The position numbers and the translations under genes are program-made. The notes below the pieces were generated by a model, which did no database searches, had not been told where the DNA came from, and saw only the letters and a program-made list of their open reading frames with translations. A DNA stretch of 20,711 nt, from positions 1-20,711 of the forward strand of contig DJIE01000245.1 in the NCBI GenBank assembly GCA_002433465.1, written 5' to 3'. This stretch comes from Salinisphaera sp. UBA6602. GTDB taxonomy: Bacteria > Pseudomonadota > Gammaproteobacteria > Nevskiales > Salinisphaeraceae. Shown here in pieces: positions 13,161 through 20,620 of this stretch (position 1 is the first letter of the stretch; every line of letters starts with the position of its first letter).

Positions 13161-14598
13161 AATCGCGGGTATCCAGCGTCTGGGTACGGCGCCGGTAGGT
13201 GAAGGTGAACCCCGGCCAGTTGTTGGTGTTCTTGCCGCTTTCGGTCTTGTACCAGCTGTGGCAGCCCTTGTCCCAGACGGTATGGCGGATCTGCTCTTGC
13301 AGATCGCTGTTAAAGCGATCCTGCACGTCGGCGTCGACGTCCATGAAGCGATGCTCGCCCTGCTCCAGCACCTCCAGCGCGCTCATCACATAGGCAATCT
13401 GCGATTCGAGCATATAGACGATGGAGTTGTGCCCCAGATTGGTGTTGGGCCCGTAAAGCATGAACATATTGGGGAAACCGTGGACGTTGATGCCCAGATA
13501 GGCTTCAGCGCCGTCGCGCCAGGCATCGTTGAGATCGCGGCCCGCACGCCCGAGGATGGTCATCGGCGCGAGAAAATCAGTGGCCTGGAAACCCGTGCCG
13601 TAGATCAGTACGTCCGCTTCGTGATGCCGACCCTGGGCGTCCACGACGCCGGTTTCGGTGATCGCGCCCACGCCGCCGGTATGCACCTCGATGCCATAGC
13701 GTTCGATGGCCTGGAAATAGTCATTGGAAATGAGGATGCGCTTGCAGCCCAGCGGGTAATCCGGGGTGAGCTTCTCGCGCAGCTGCGGATCGGAGATACA
13801 GCGTTTGAGATAGCGTTTGAACAGGAGCTGGTAGAAGCCCATCGCCGCCTGAACGGCGGTGAAGCCCAGCACACGAGCCTCGTTCTGGGCATAGATCCGG
13901 CCCCGATCCAGTTTCTGAAGCAGGGGCATCCGTTCCATCAATTTCTGTTCGGCGCTGGAATAGACACGGTCCGGCTTGGGAATCACATAGGCCGCGGAGC
14001 GCTGGAACAGCCGCACCTTTTTTGCCTGTTTGGCGACTTCGGGCACGAACTGAATGGCGCTGGCACCCGTGCCCACCACCGCCACCGTTTTGCCCACGAG
14101 ATCCACGTCGTGATCCCAGCGTGCGCTATGGAACGCCGGCCCCTGAAAGCACTCGCGCCCCGGTATGGACGGCCAGGCGGGCCGGTTGAGCTGGCCGGTG
14201 GCGGTGATGAGCACGCGGGCGTGGATGTCGCCATGGGGGGTGCGGATATGCCAAAGCCCGGCCGCTTCGTCGAAGCGCGCCTGTTCTACCTCGGTATTAA
14301 AACGCAGATGCGGATGCAGACCGTAGTCGTCGGCGCATTGACGCAGATAGGAGAAGATCTCTGCCTGCGGCGCAAAGCGGCGCGACCAGTCGAATTTTTT
14401 GGCGAAGGAGAACGAATACAGCCGCGAGGGCACATCGCAGGCCGCACCCGGGTAGGTATTGTCCCGCCAGGCGCCACCCACCTCGCCTTCCTTTTCCAGG
14501 ATCACCAGCGAATGCTTGCCGCGCTGTTTCAAGGCAATGGCCATGCCTATGCCGCCAAAACCCGCGCCGATAATGGCAACGTCGTGGCTTTCAGCCAT
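13144..14598 (-). CDS. Baeyer-Villiger-type flavin monooxygenase
   Basis: A 484-aa class B flavoprotein. The FAD motif GAGFGG is at residues 11-16, the NADPH-binding VVGTGASA at about 174-181, and between them lies the Baeyer-Villiger fingerprint F-x-G-x-x-x-H-x-x-x-W as FQGPAFHSARW (151-161). Such enzymes insert oxygen next to a carbonyl using NADPH and O2. The start is chosen as ATG 14598 because a GAGGAG ribosome site (14605-14610) lies six bases upstream; ATG 14619 has no such site. First gene of the operon with esterase and SDR, and divergent from an AraC-type regulator. The substrate could be a linear or cyclic ketone; sequence alone does not decide. Confidence 0.92.
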   Translation of the reverse strand: MAESHDVAIIGAGFGGIGMAIALKQRGKHSLVILEKEGEVGGAWRDNTYPGAACDVPSRLYSFSFAKKFDWSRRFAPQAEIFSYLRQCADDYGLHPHLRFNTEVEQARFDEAAGLWHIRTPHGDIHARVLITATGQLNRPAWPSIPGRECFQGPAFHSARWDHDVDLVGKTVAVVGTGASAIQFVPEVAKQAKKVRLFQRSAAYVIPKPDRVYSSAEQKLMERMPLLQKLDRGRIYAQNEARVLGFTAVQAAMGFYQLLFKRYLKRCISDPQLREKLTPDYPLGCKRILISNDYFQAIERYGIEVHTGGVGAITETGVVDAQGRHHEADVLIYGTGFQATDFLAPMTILGRAGRDLNDAWRDGAEAYLGINVHGFPNMFMLYGPNTNLGHNSIVYMLESQIAYVMSALEVLEQGEHRFMDVDADVQDRFNSDLQEQIRHTVWDKGCHSWYKTESGKNTNNWPGFTFTYRRRTQTLDTRDYELSS

Positions 14599-14604
14599 GC
14601 GCAT

Positions 14605-14610
14605 CTCCTC
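14605..14610 (-). promoter_or_regulatory. Ribosome binding site deciding the monooxygenase start
   Basis: GAGGAG on the minus strand, six bases before ATG 14598. It supports this ATG over the in-frame ATGs at 14619 and 14604, the latter being too close to the site. Confidence 0.55.
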
Positions 14611-14667
14611 ATTGTTCATTATTGTTCGACGACTCTAGCCGACTCGCGAGCCGCTTTTTATGGCACC

Positions 14668-14695
14668 ATCGGACGAATAATTGTGGAAATCGGAC
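14668..14695 (+). promoter_or_regulatory. Direct-repeat candidate operator for the AraC-type regulator
   Basis: ATCGGAC occurs at 14668-14674 and again at 14689-14695, exactly 21 bp apart, so both face the same side of the helix. AraC-family proteins typically bind such direct repeats about two helical turns apart. The site lies in the 106-bp gap between the divergent monooxygenase and regulator genes, close to the regulator's start, where it could control both. Confidence 0.4.
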
Positions 14696-14704
14696 AGATG
14701 ATCG

Positions 14705-15724
14705 ATGTCGGATCGGGCCATTGTCAGCGTGCGCATGCAGGTGGACTTCGGCGTTGAACACGGGGTGTCCACGACGCGGCTGCTTGCCGGTAGCGGGCTC
14801 AGCGACGCTTCGTTAAGCCAACCGGACGTCTTCGTAACGCGTGAACAGGAGCTCACGGTCGTCGCCAATCTCTGCGGCGAGCTGGGCGACCGCGCCGAAC
14901 TGGGCCTGGCCATGGGCCGGCGTTATCACCTGAGCAGCTATGGCGTCTGGGGTTTTGCCCTGCTCAGCAGCGGAACCTTTCGGGACGCGGTTATTGTTGG
15001 CTTGCGCTATCTCGATCTGACCTATGCCTTCAACCGCATCACCCTCGAAGAGCATGAAACCGAGGCCGCGCTGGTCATCGACAACGGCGATCTGCCGGCC
15101 GGCGTCGGGGCCTATCTCCTGGCCCGGGATCTGAGCGCCATCGCGACGATCCAGCACGAGCTTTTCGATGCCACGCTGCCCTGGTCGAGCATCGAGCTGA
15201 CCCTGCCGGCCCGTCCGCCCGGCCCGTTCGAGGCGCAATTCGGCGTCACCCCGACCTTCGAACAAGCACACAACCGGGCACGGTTTCCGACAAGCTACCT
15301 GGACCGCCCCCTGCCCCATGCCAACCCGGCCGCGGCGCGTCTATGCGAACAACAGTGCGAACAATTGGTGGCCCGAACAGGCCATCGGGCCGGCATGGCA
15401 GCCCGCGTGCGCGAGCGCCTGCTGGCCAGGCCGGGGCATTTCCCGAGCATGGACGCGTTGGCTACCGAACTCGGGGCGACCACGCGCACCCTGCGCCGAC
15501 GGCTGGCCGCAGAAGGCACGGGCTACCGCGAGTTGCTGGACGAAGTAAGACGTATGCTTGCCGAACAATGGCTATTGATGGGCGCGCTGACGCAGGAAGA
15601 CATCAGCGACCGGCTCGGCTTTTCCGAGGTGTCCAATTTCGTGCATGCGTTCAGACGGTGGACAGGGCAAACGCCCGCCCGTTTTCGCCGCCACGCGCAG
15701 ACCCCGCGCGGCCTTGCGCGCTGA
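14705..15724 (+). CDS. AraC-family transcriptional regulator
   Basis: A 339-aa regulator with two parts. The N-terminal 200 residues resemble the arabinose-binding-like domain (PF12625 type) of regulators such as OruR and ArgR of Pseudomonas, with YGVWGFALLSSGTFRDAV and YLDLTYAF. The C-terminal 100 residues hold two helix-turn-helix motifs: SMDALATELGATTRTLRRRL and EDISDRLGFSEVSNFVHAFRRWTGQTPARFR, ending in the AraC signature. It starts at ATG 14705 and is transcribed away from the monooxygenase operon. The likely role is ligand-dependent activation of that operon, with the inducer a substrate or intermediate; this is inferred from position. Confidence 0.9.
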   Translation: MSDRAIVSVRMQVDFGVEHGVSTTRLLAGSGLSDASLSQPDVFVTREQELTVVANLCGELGDRAELGLAMGRRYHLSSYGVWGFALLSSGTFRDAVIVGLRYLDLTYAFNRITLEEHETEAALVIDNGDLPAGVGAYLLARDLSAIATIQHELFDATLPWSSIELTLPARPPGPFEAQFGVTPTFEQAHNRARFPTSYLDRPLPHANPAAARLCEQQCEQLVARTGHRAGMAARVRERLLARPGHFPSMDALATELGATTRTLRRRLAAEGTGYRELLDEVRRMLAEQWLLMGALTQEDISDRLGFSEVSNFVHAFRRWTGQTPARFRRHAQTPRGLAR

Positions 15725-15851
15725 TGCGCCGACTGCGACCGTAGCGCGGGGTGTCGCCATGCCCAGCGGCCGGGCCGACCGGCCAACCGGTCACAGGCAC
15801 GCCCGGAGCAAAGCTTTGCGCGTGCGTTTGGCTGGCCGGACTGCGCCGTAT

Positions 15852-17015
15852 CTAGGCGAACGCGCGCCGGGGCATCGGTTTGGGCTCGCGTGTGTCGTTG
15901 CGACATACGCAATTGCGCCCCGCGCGTTTGCCCTCGTACAGGGCAGCATCGGCACGCGCCACGACCGCTTCAAGCGGCTCGGACAGGTCGGCCGGCATCC
16001 CGCTGACGCCCAAGGTCATCGTAACGGACAACCTGATTTCGCCCCGGGCCGTGTCTGTTTCGATGACCCGGGCCGCGACCGCTGCCCGGAGCTCCTCAGC
16101 GACGCCGACCGCGGTATCGAGCGGCGCACCGACGAGCATGATGATGAACTCTTCCCCGCCCCAGCGGGCGAGATGATCCGTTTCGCGCAGATTGGATGCC
16201 AGGGTTTCACTCACGGCTTGCAGCACGCGGTCGCCCACGTCGTGCCCGTGTGTATCATTGATCTGCTTGAAATGATCGATATCGCAAAGAATCAGCGACA
16301 GGGATGCGCCGGTACTCTCCTGGCGATATTTTTCGAATCGCCAGGCGTCGACCATGCTGCGGCGGTTGAGCAGGTGCGTCAGCGAATCGGTAGTCGCAAG
16401 CAGGTGCAGTTCGCTTTCCGCTCGTTTGACCAACCAGAAATAGTTGGAAACCATAAAAATGAGGATCGACAACGCAGCAGATAGATTGAAATAGTGCAGG
16501 CCGTCCACGACGTCATTGGGCAGTGCGTGAACGGGCGCCCGGCTACGAACCAGAATATCCAGACCGATGACCAGAACGGTGGCACCGATCACGGACAGAA
16601 TCTTGCTCGGAAGACGTTGAAAATCGGCAACGATCAGTACCGGAATCGCGAGGATCGCGTAGAAATAGAAACCGGTTTCCCAGCCGACCCAGTAAGACGC
16701 CAGCACTGCGTGGGCGAGCACTTCGAATATCACGAAGAAGAATGCGATCCACGAGGCGAGGCCGCGACTAAGAAGAAACGCGGCCGTTGCGTAAAGCGTC
16801 ACGCTGCCGACGTTCACCAGTGCCAGTGCGGTGACGCCGTTGATGTAGAACAGAACGACGAACGAGAAATGGCACACGAGGCCGACAAGCGATGTGCCGA
16901 GCATCAACCGCCAGAACGAGCGCGCGGCGCGGTGCGTGGAATCCAGCGCGCTATTCGCCACCCGGCGGTTTTCTTCGAGTTCTCTTATCACGAAAGCGAA
17001 GCCCCCTGTTCGCAA
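15852..17015 (-). CDS. Membrane-bound diguanylate cyclase (GGDEF)
   Basis: A 387-aa protein. The N-terminal half (about residues 35-195) has roughly six hydrophobic segments and no recognised sensor domain. The C-terminal GGDEF domain begins with TTDSLTHLLNRRS (208-220), contains CDIDHFKQINDTHGHDVGD and the active-site GGEEF at 286-290, and ends in ADAALYEGKRAGRN. An inhibitory I-site RxxD is present (RETD, 277-280), five residues before the active site. It should make c-di-GMP from two GTP under product feedback. The start is TTG 17015, with AGGA just upstream; GTG 16991, with AGGGGG ten bases before it, is an equal alternative. No EAL domain and no obvious partner gene nearby. Confidence 0.93.
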   Translation of the reverse strand: MRTGGFAFVIRELEENRRVANSALDSTHRAARSFWRLMLGTSLVGLVCHFSFVVLFYINGVTALALVNVGSVTLYATAAFLLSRGLASWIAFFFVIFEVLAHAVLASYWVGWETGFYFYAILAIPVLIVADFQRLPSKILSVIGATVLVIGLDILVRSRAPVHALPNDVVDGLHYFNLSAALSILIFMVSNYFWLVKRAESELHLLATTDSLTHLLNRRSMVDAWRFEKYRQESTGASLSLILCDIDHFKQINDTHGHDVGDRVLQAVSETLASNLRETDHLARWGGEEFIIMLVGAPLDTAVGVAEELRAAVAARVIETDTARGEIRLSVTMTLGVSGMPADLSEPLEAVVARADAALYEGKRAGRNCVCRNDTREPKPMPRRAFA

Positions 17016-17185
17016 TTCCTGACCGACCCGGTTTTCAACAGGGCCTGCTTGTGTGGCGTATATCGGCCGTTACGCCGCGTTTTTGAAGCGAAGTCGCCGT
17101 GCCGCGACTCAGCCACGCACGAGCAATAGAAATGCCGGTTACCCCGCCTGCGCCTGTTCGTCACCAGAACCCGTGGCCGCGACGA

Positions 17186-17196
17186 CCCCCCCCCCC
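17186..17196 (+). repeat. Homopolymer of 11 C
   Basis: An uninterrupted run of 11 C, the longest homopolymer noted in the window. It lies outside any gene that I can support. Such runs mutate in length by slippage and are also prone to sequencing error. Confidence 0.9.
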
Positions 17197-17738
17197 GGAT
17201 CAAGAGCCGACGTAGCGATTCGTTGCCAGCGCGATCGATGTAGTCGCATACAGCGCGGACGCGATCACACGACTGTCGGGCCGGCAGTACGCCTGCGACA
17301 GACGCCCCTACTTCGCCCGGCCGCGTTCCACGTTCTTTACGCGCGCTGAAGAATCCGTGCGATACGTTTGCTCCATGCCGACGCATTGTTTTCGTGCGTA
17401 TGCGCCGCGCACAGGAATTACGGATTCGCCATCATCGATGTGCACGCCGGACCGGCATGCGGTAACGCTTGATACCGGTGGGTAGATTCGCGATACACCA
17501 ACAGCGGGCACGCTGCGCCAGGTTGCCGCAGGTGTACGTTTTAGCTGTGCGTCACCGGCGCCGTGGGGTACCAAGTCGCGCGCCGTGCCGGGCGACTAGC
17601 GCCGACCGCTATGGCTGCAAGCGGGGATCCACAGTTCCGGCGCCTTGCTCAAGGCGGGATCGCGAGAGTGGGAGTTTTATGAAGTGGAACCCTTCAACGC
17701 CAATTCTGCTCCGTCTCCACAGCTATGCCTAACACGTT

Positions 17739-17763
17739 GCATGTCGCATGTCGCATGTCGCAT
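17739..17763 (+). repeat. 7-bp tandem repeat, three copies plus a partial
   Basis: GCATGTC is repeated at 17739-17745, 17746-17752 and 17753-17759, followed by a partial GCAT to 17763. It lies in the gene-free stretch about 65 bp before the terminator. Confidence 0.9.
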
Positions 17764-17826
17764 TTCGGAGTTTCGAAGCCCATGGAGGGTCTTTGGTTTG
17801 CCGGCATCAGGCTCAGCGGGCGTCTC

Positions 17827-17857
17827 AAAAAAACGCCCGGCGAACCGGGCGTTTTTT
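17827..17857. terminator. Bidirectional intrinsic terminator
   Basis: An A7 run leads into ACGCCCGG, a CGAA loop and CCGGGCGT followed by T6. The 8-bp GC-rich stem with A and T runs on both sides works in either direction. It lies 20 bp past the stop of the minus-strand stress-protein gene, which it should terminate. Confidence 0.9.
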
Positions 17858-17876
17858 ACTTCATCGGTCAGGCTGA

Positions 17877-18362
17877 TCAGCCGCCGAACTTTTCGTTCTC
17901 GCCGATATTCGGCGTCTTGTCGCTCTTGAGATTGGCCTTGGCCATTTCATAAAGCTGGAAGACCTTGCTTTCCTTGGCCGCCCAGTGCTCGCCCATCTTG
18001 ATATCGATTTCGAGCATCACGACGTCCGGATCTTCCTTCTCCGGCAGCCAGGCTGCGACGCCCGGGTTCCAGTAGCGGTCGATCTTGTCCTGGTCATCGG
18101 TGACCCGGGCGGTGCCGGACATCGATACGTACACGCCGGCTTCCTGATCGGAGAACGTCAGGCAGACTTCGCTATCACCCTTGGCTTCGAGCACCTTTTC
18201 CGCACTGCGGCGGGTATAGAACCAGATGGTGCCGTCGTAGTCGTCCTGCACCAGGTGCATGGGGCGGGCACGCGGCACGTCTTCATCCAGTGTGACCAGC
18301 ATCCCGACCTGAATGTCTTTGATCAGGTTCCAGATTTTCTGCTTGTGTTCAGGGCTAGACAT
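17877..18362 (-). CDS. General-stress FMN-binding split-barrel protein (pyridoxamine phosphate oxidase-like)
   Basis: A 161-aa protein of the Pyrid_ox_like (general stress protein 26) group. Visible blocks are KIWNLIKDIQVGMLVTLDED, RARPMHLVQDDYDGTIWFYT, VCLTFSDQEAGVYVSMSGTA, DRYWNPGVAAWLPEKEDPDV and the Trp-rich C-terminal part (EHWAAKESKVFQLYEMAKA). Members bind a flavin, and some protect against oxidative or other stress; the reaction is generally not known. The ATG at 18362 is chosen because similarity starts there; the frame is open back to 18455 without conserved sequence. An AAGGA lies about 12 bases upstream. The gene stands alone, with a hairpin in its leader and a strong terminator after it. 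Confidence 0.9.
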   Translation of the reverse strand: MSSPEHKQKIWNLIKDIQVGMLVTLDEDVPRARPMHLVQDDYDGTIWFYTRRSAEKVLEAKGDSEVCLTFSDQEAGVYVSMSGTARVTDDQDKIDRYWNPGVAAWLPEKEDPDVVMLEIDIKMGEHWAAKESKVFQLYEMAKANLKSDKTPNIGENEKFGG

Positions 18363-18398
18363 AATCTTGCAATCCTTACGAGTGCTAGTGAAGTGCTT

Positions 18399-18418
18399 TC
18401 GGCTCCCGCAGGAGCCGA
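18399..18418. promoter_or_regulatory. Leader hairpin upstream of the stress-protein gene
   Basis: An 8-bp perfect stem, TCGGCTCC and GGAGCCGA, with a CGCA loop lies 37-56 bases before the start of the minus-strand stress-protein gene. Neither strand has a T tract after it, so it is not a standard terminator. It could stabilise the transcript or serve as an operator. Confidence 0.4.
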
Positions 18419-18734
18419 GTGACACGGCGTTCGATCGTGGCGTGGTGCACGGCATAAACTGCGGTAAACGCTAGCGTAGCCGCACGCCGTCAGGACCGGT
18501 CAAAAATCGCACGAACGGGGCCGTGAAACGATCTGATAGCACATAACGGGAGACCAAGCGTAGTGTCTCAATAACATAAACGTCATGAGCTTATCCGAAG
18601 CCTAGTACGCATCGCTGATCGTTTGGGATGCCGATAGATGCTTTTAAAGCGCCGGCATCCGGTCCGCCCACCCAACTCGCATTTAGCGCTACCCGCGTTA
18701 AGCGAAGGATTGGGTGTGGCCGGCGAAGACGAAG
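18419..18734. other. Intergenic region with nested inverted repeat
   Basis: No gene is recognised between the leader of the stress-protein gene and the end of the nuclease-like gene. It should contain the stress-protein promoter, which I cannot place with confidence. The only clear structure is GGATGCCG (18626-18633) with CGGCATCC (18653-18660), enclosing a second repeat GCTTT-T-AAAGC (18640-18650). Confidence 0.5.
18626..18660. repeat. Nested inverted repeat downstream of the nuclease-like pair
   Basis: An outer 8-bp perfect repeat (18626-18633 with 18653-18660) encloses an inner 5-bp repeat with a one-base centre (18640-18650). It lies 75 bp past the stop of the 18735 gene. There is no T tract, so it may be a weak or factor-dependent terminator or a 3'-end protecting structure. 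Confidence 0.45.
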
Positions 18735-19367
18735 TCAATAAAACTCAACGACTATCCCGCCGCCTGAATAATCGCCGTATGTGCCGTCCGGGTGATAGGT
18801 GTATTGCCATGGTTCGAGCGTGTGAAAGCGAAACCGACGTTGGGCATGCGCGTTCAAGTAGTTGGCGATATTCTCGTACTGGCGTTTGATCTTTTCACAA
18901 CCGTGGTCCCCCGCCTGCGGGATAAAGATGACCAGCGCACAGTATTCGATCGAACCACCCAAATGTGCACCCCCACGATCCATGAGCGCTTGCAGACGAT
19001 GCACATCGGCCATGCATGGACCGTTATCCCAACGCCGTTTGACTTCGATTACGCCGAAAGGCTGCGAGTCGTTTCGCCATAGCACGATGTCTGCTCGGTA
19101 ATTGCCGGCTAGTACGGCCGGTAACGGGCCGGGTTTCTTGTTCGCGCCCGAGCATTCCATGATTTCCGAAAAGCTCTCTTCGCTGGTCGCACAAGCACGC
19201 TTTCGCGAGCGTCTCGCCGCTCCAAGCAATTGCTTCATCGCTTCTACAACGAGAAAACTTTCGGCACCGTAATCCGATAACCAGCTTCCGCCCGATAGGT
19301 TTTCGTAGTCGTCGTTCGCTTTTTGAATTGCTTTCAGCAGCGCTTCTGTGAGTACTTTCTTTTTCAT
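18735..19367 (-). CDS. Putative PD-(D/E)XK nuclease-like protein
   Basis: A 210-aa protein that I cannot assign to a named family. Residues 89-110 read NYRADIVLWRNDSQ then PFGVIEVK, matching the PD-(D/E)XK nuclease core with D93, E108 and K110; an upstream Glu (E36, in DYGAESFLV) could be the helix-1 acid. The region after the core (CMADVHRLQALMD) could be the usual motif-IV helix. The C-terminus has an aromatic GTYGDYSGGGIVVEFY. The start is ATG 19367, with GGGG about 11 bases upstream; an extension to 19535 would run over the preceding gene. It follows a second PD-(D/E)XK-like gene after 40 bp on the same strand, so both are likely co-transcribed. A role in DNA restriction or repair is inferred only from the fold motif. 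Confidence 0.72.
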   Translation of the reverse strand: MKKKVLTEALLKAIQKANDDYENLSGGSWLSDYGAESFLVVEAMKQLLGAARRSRKRACATSEESFSEIMECSGANKKPGPLPAVLAGNYRADIVLWRNDSQPFGVIEVKRRWDNGPCMADVHRLQALMDRGGAHLGGSIEYCALVIFIPQAGDHGCEKIKRQYENIANYLNAHAQRRFRFHTLEPWQYTYHPDGTYGDYSGGGIVVEFY

Positions 19368-19407
19368 ATCGGTCGTCGCCCCTTCTCTCGATAAACGCCG
19401 CCGTGTG

Positions 19408-20604
19408 CTAAGCCTCTGGTTCGCGGGCGGGATTGCGTTCCAAAGTTGCGGCGATATCCCAGAGGATGGGAAGAAATTTCGCCGCATGGTCGCTATTAAA
19501 AAAGTCGAGGGGGAGATCCAGCGTATATTGCCCACTTTGCGTGAACGGGGCGGCCTTCAGTAAACGGCTACGCACCAATGACGCATCCTCGGCTAGCGTG
19601 AAGTTACCCAAATAGACTTGAAGATGCGCGTGATCATCCTTGTACTGATCCGGCAAGACGGCATAAGCGAAAGATGTCCACGTACCGCAAGGTCTTTGTA
19701 CACGCAAACTAAAGCCGGTCGTCCCCCAAGATGGAAATATCCGGTGGGATCCGGACTCATCCAATATAATTTCAAACACCTGACGCGATACATTGGAGCA
19801 TCGCGCCAAGAACTCTTCTCGGGTTAGCTTTGAGCGGGGCGTATTACCGGGCTTAGACTGTCGCGCATATTCGGTTTGGCCAACGACGCGCGGTACAAGC
19901 GCCTTTATACTCTCACCTTGGTACTGCCTGATCTCGATCCCGAGGACCTCGATCGCCGGCATATGTTCGTTCAAAAATTCGATAATCCGCCGCAGTTCGG
20001 TAGGGATCTGGTCCGCTACGAACAGAAGCCGCACTTCTCCGTTTGCTAGATGACGATGCACCGACGCCCAGAACGCTTCGATAACGTCGTTATACGAGCC
20101 TTGCTCAACTTCACCTCCCAGAAATTCAAACAACGCCCGCGAAAGCCCTTCAGCACTGCCAGCAGTCTCAACCGCGAGACCGCGGATACGATCGGACGGC
20201 CAATACGCTAAAGCATTGGCGGCGTAATCCAGCATCTGGCCAACCACTTCACGCCGAATACGCGTGTCCGTGCTTCGTTTGACCTCTACGAACGTCGGGC
20301 GCCCCCACTGATCGATCAAAAGATGATCCATCGCCCAACGATCATGGCTTTCGTTGTTATCGGGTATGCCCGTCTCACTACTGACAAGGAACCAACGCGG
20401 TGGAGCGTCCGGATCTATCAAATCACCTGCAAGCAATTCCGGGTAGTCCGCGATCAATTGTTGAAGCAACAATTCATTGGAATACGGTTCGCAAGGGATA
20501 CGCTCGAGTTCGCCGGTTGGACTGATGGTATATATCGCGTCTTTTTTTACCAATGCGAATTCCCGGTCATGGTTGGCGATCAAGGCTCCGGCCTCACGTA
20601 ACAC
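19408..20604 (-). CDS. Putative PD-(D/E)XK nuclease with RecB-like QxxxY motif
   Basis: A 398-aa protein. Residues 90-109 read WAMDHLLIDQW then GRPTFVEVK, a PD-(D/E)XK core with D93, E107 and K109. It is followed by REVVGQMLDYAANAL, in which Q123xxxY127 matches the Q-x-x-x-Y motif of RecB-like exonucleases. The N-terminal 90 residues and the C-terminal 250 residues, including FLARCSNVSRQVFEIILDE and a beta-rich end, are unfamiliar. The start is GTG 20604: an in-frame TGA directly precedes it and the next in-frame Met is within the nuclease core. A TATAAT box ends 11 bases upstream, so the transcript may be nearly leaderless. First gene of the two-gene unit with the 18735 gene. The function could be defence, but no ATPase, methylase or sensor partner is seen in the window. 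Confidence 0.75.
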   Translation of the reverse strand: MLREAGALIANHDREFALVKKDAIYTISPTGELERIPCEPYSNELLLQQLIADYPELLAGDLIDPDAPPRWFLVSSETGIPDNNESHDRWAMDHLLIDQWGRPTFVEVKRSTDTRIRREVVGQMLDYAANALAYWPSDRIRGLAVETAGSAEGLSRALFEFLGGEVEQGSYNDVIEAFWASVHRHLANGEVRLLFVADQIPTELRRIIEFLNEHMPAIEVLGIEIRQYQGESIKALVPRVVGQTEYARQSKPGNTPRSKLTREEFLARCSNVSRQVFEIILDESGSHRIFPSWGTTGFSLRVQRPCGTWTSFAYAVLPDQYKDDHAHLQVYLGNFTLAEDASLVRSRLLKAAPFTQSGQYTLDLPLDFFNSDHAAKFLPILWDIAATLERNPAREPEA

Positions 20605-20614
20605 TCAATGCAAA

Positions 20615-20620
20615 ATTATA
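20615..20620 (-). promoter_or_regulatory. Candidate -10 box of the nuclease-like pair
   Basis: A consensus TATAAT on the minus strand ends 11 bases before the GTG at 20604. No good -35 hexamer lies 17-18 bases upstream (AGATCG or AAGATC). If used, transcription would begin only a few bases before the start codon. Confidence 0.35.

Larger units (their letters stand above)
17016..17826. other. About 0.8-kb stretch without a recognisable gene
   Basis: Only short frames of skewed composition are open here on either strand, and none has a recognisable motif or a convincing ribosome site. The stretch contains an 11-base C tract (17186-17196) and a three-copy 7-bp tandem repeat (17739-17759). It ends at a strong terminator. 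It may be the residue of decayed genes or may hold an RNA that I cannot recognise. Confidence 0.5.

Noticed and set aside
13258..14757. 499-codon plus-strand frame opposite the monooxygenase
   Set aside because: The minus strand encodes a complete Baeyer-Villiger monooxygenase with all motifs. The plus frame is its antisense shadow.
15777..15792. GACCGG-CCAA-CCGGTC hairpin after the AraC-type gene as a terminator
   Set aside because: A 6-bp stem with no T tract on either strand; too weak to call.
17053..17349. Plus-strand frames in the 17.0-17.8 kb gap
   Set aside because: Skewed composition, no motif, no ribosome site, and neighbouring frames overlap each other.
16988..17386. 132-codon minus-strand frame upstream of the diguanylate cyclase
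   Set aside because: Rich in Arg, Gly and Ser without any domain, it overlaps the start of the cyclase gene and crosses the C11 tract. Not supported as a gene.
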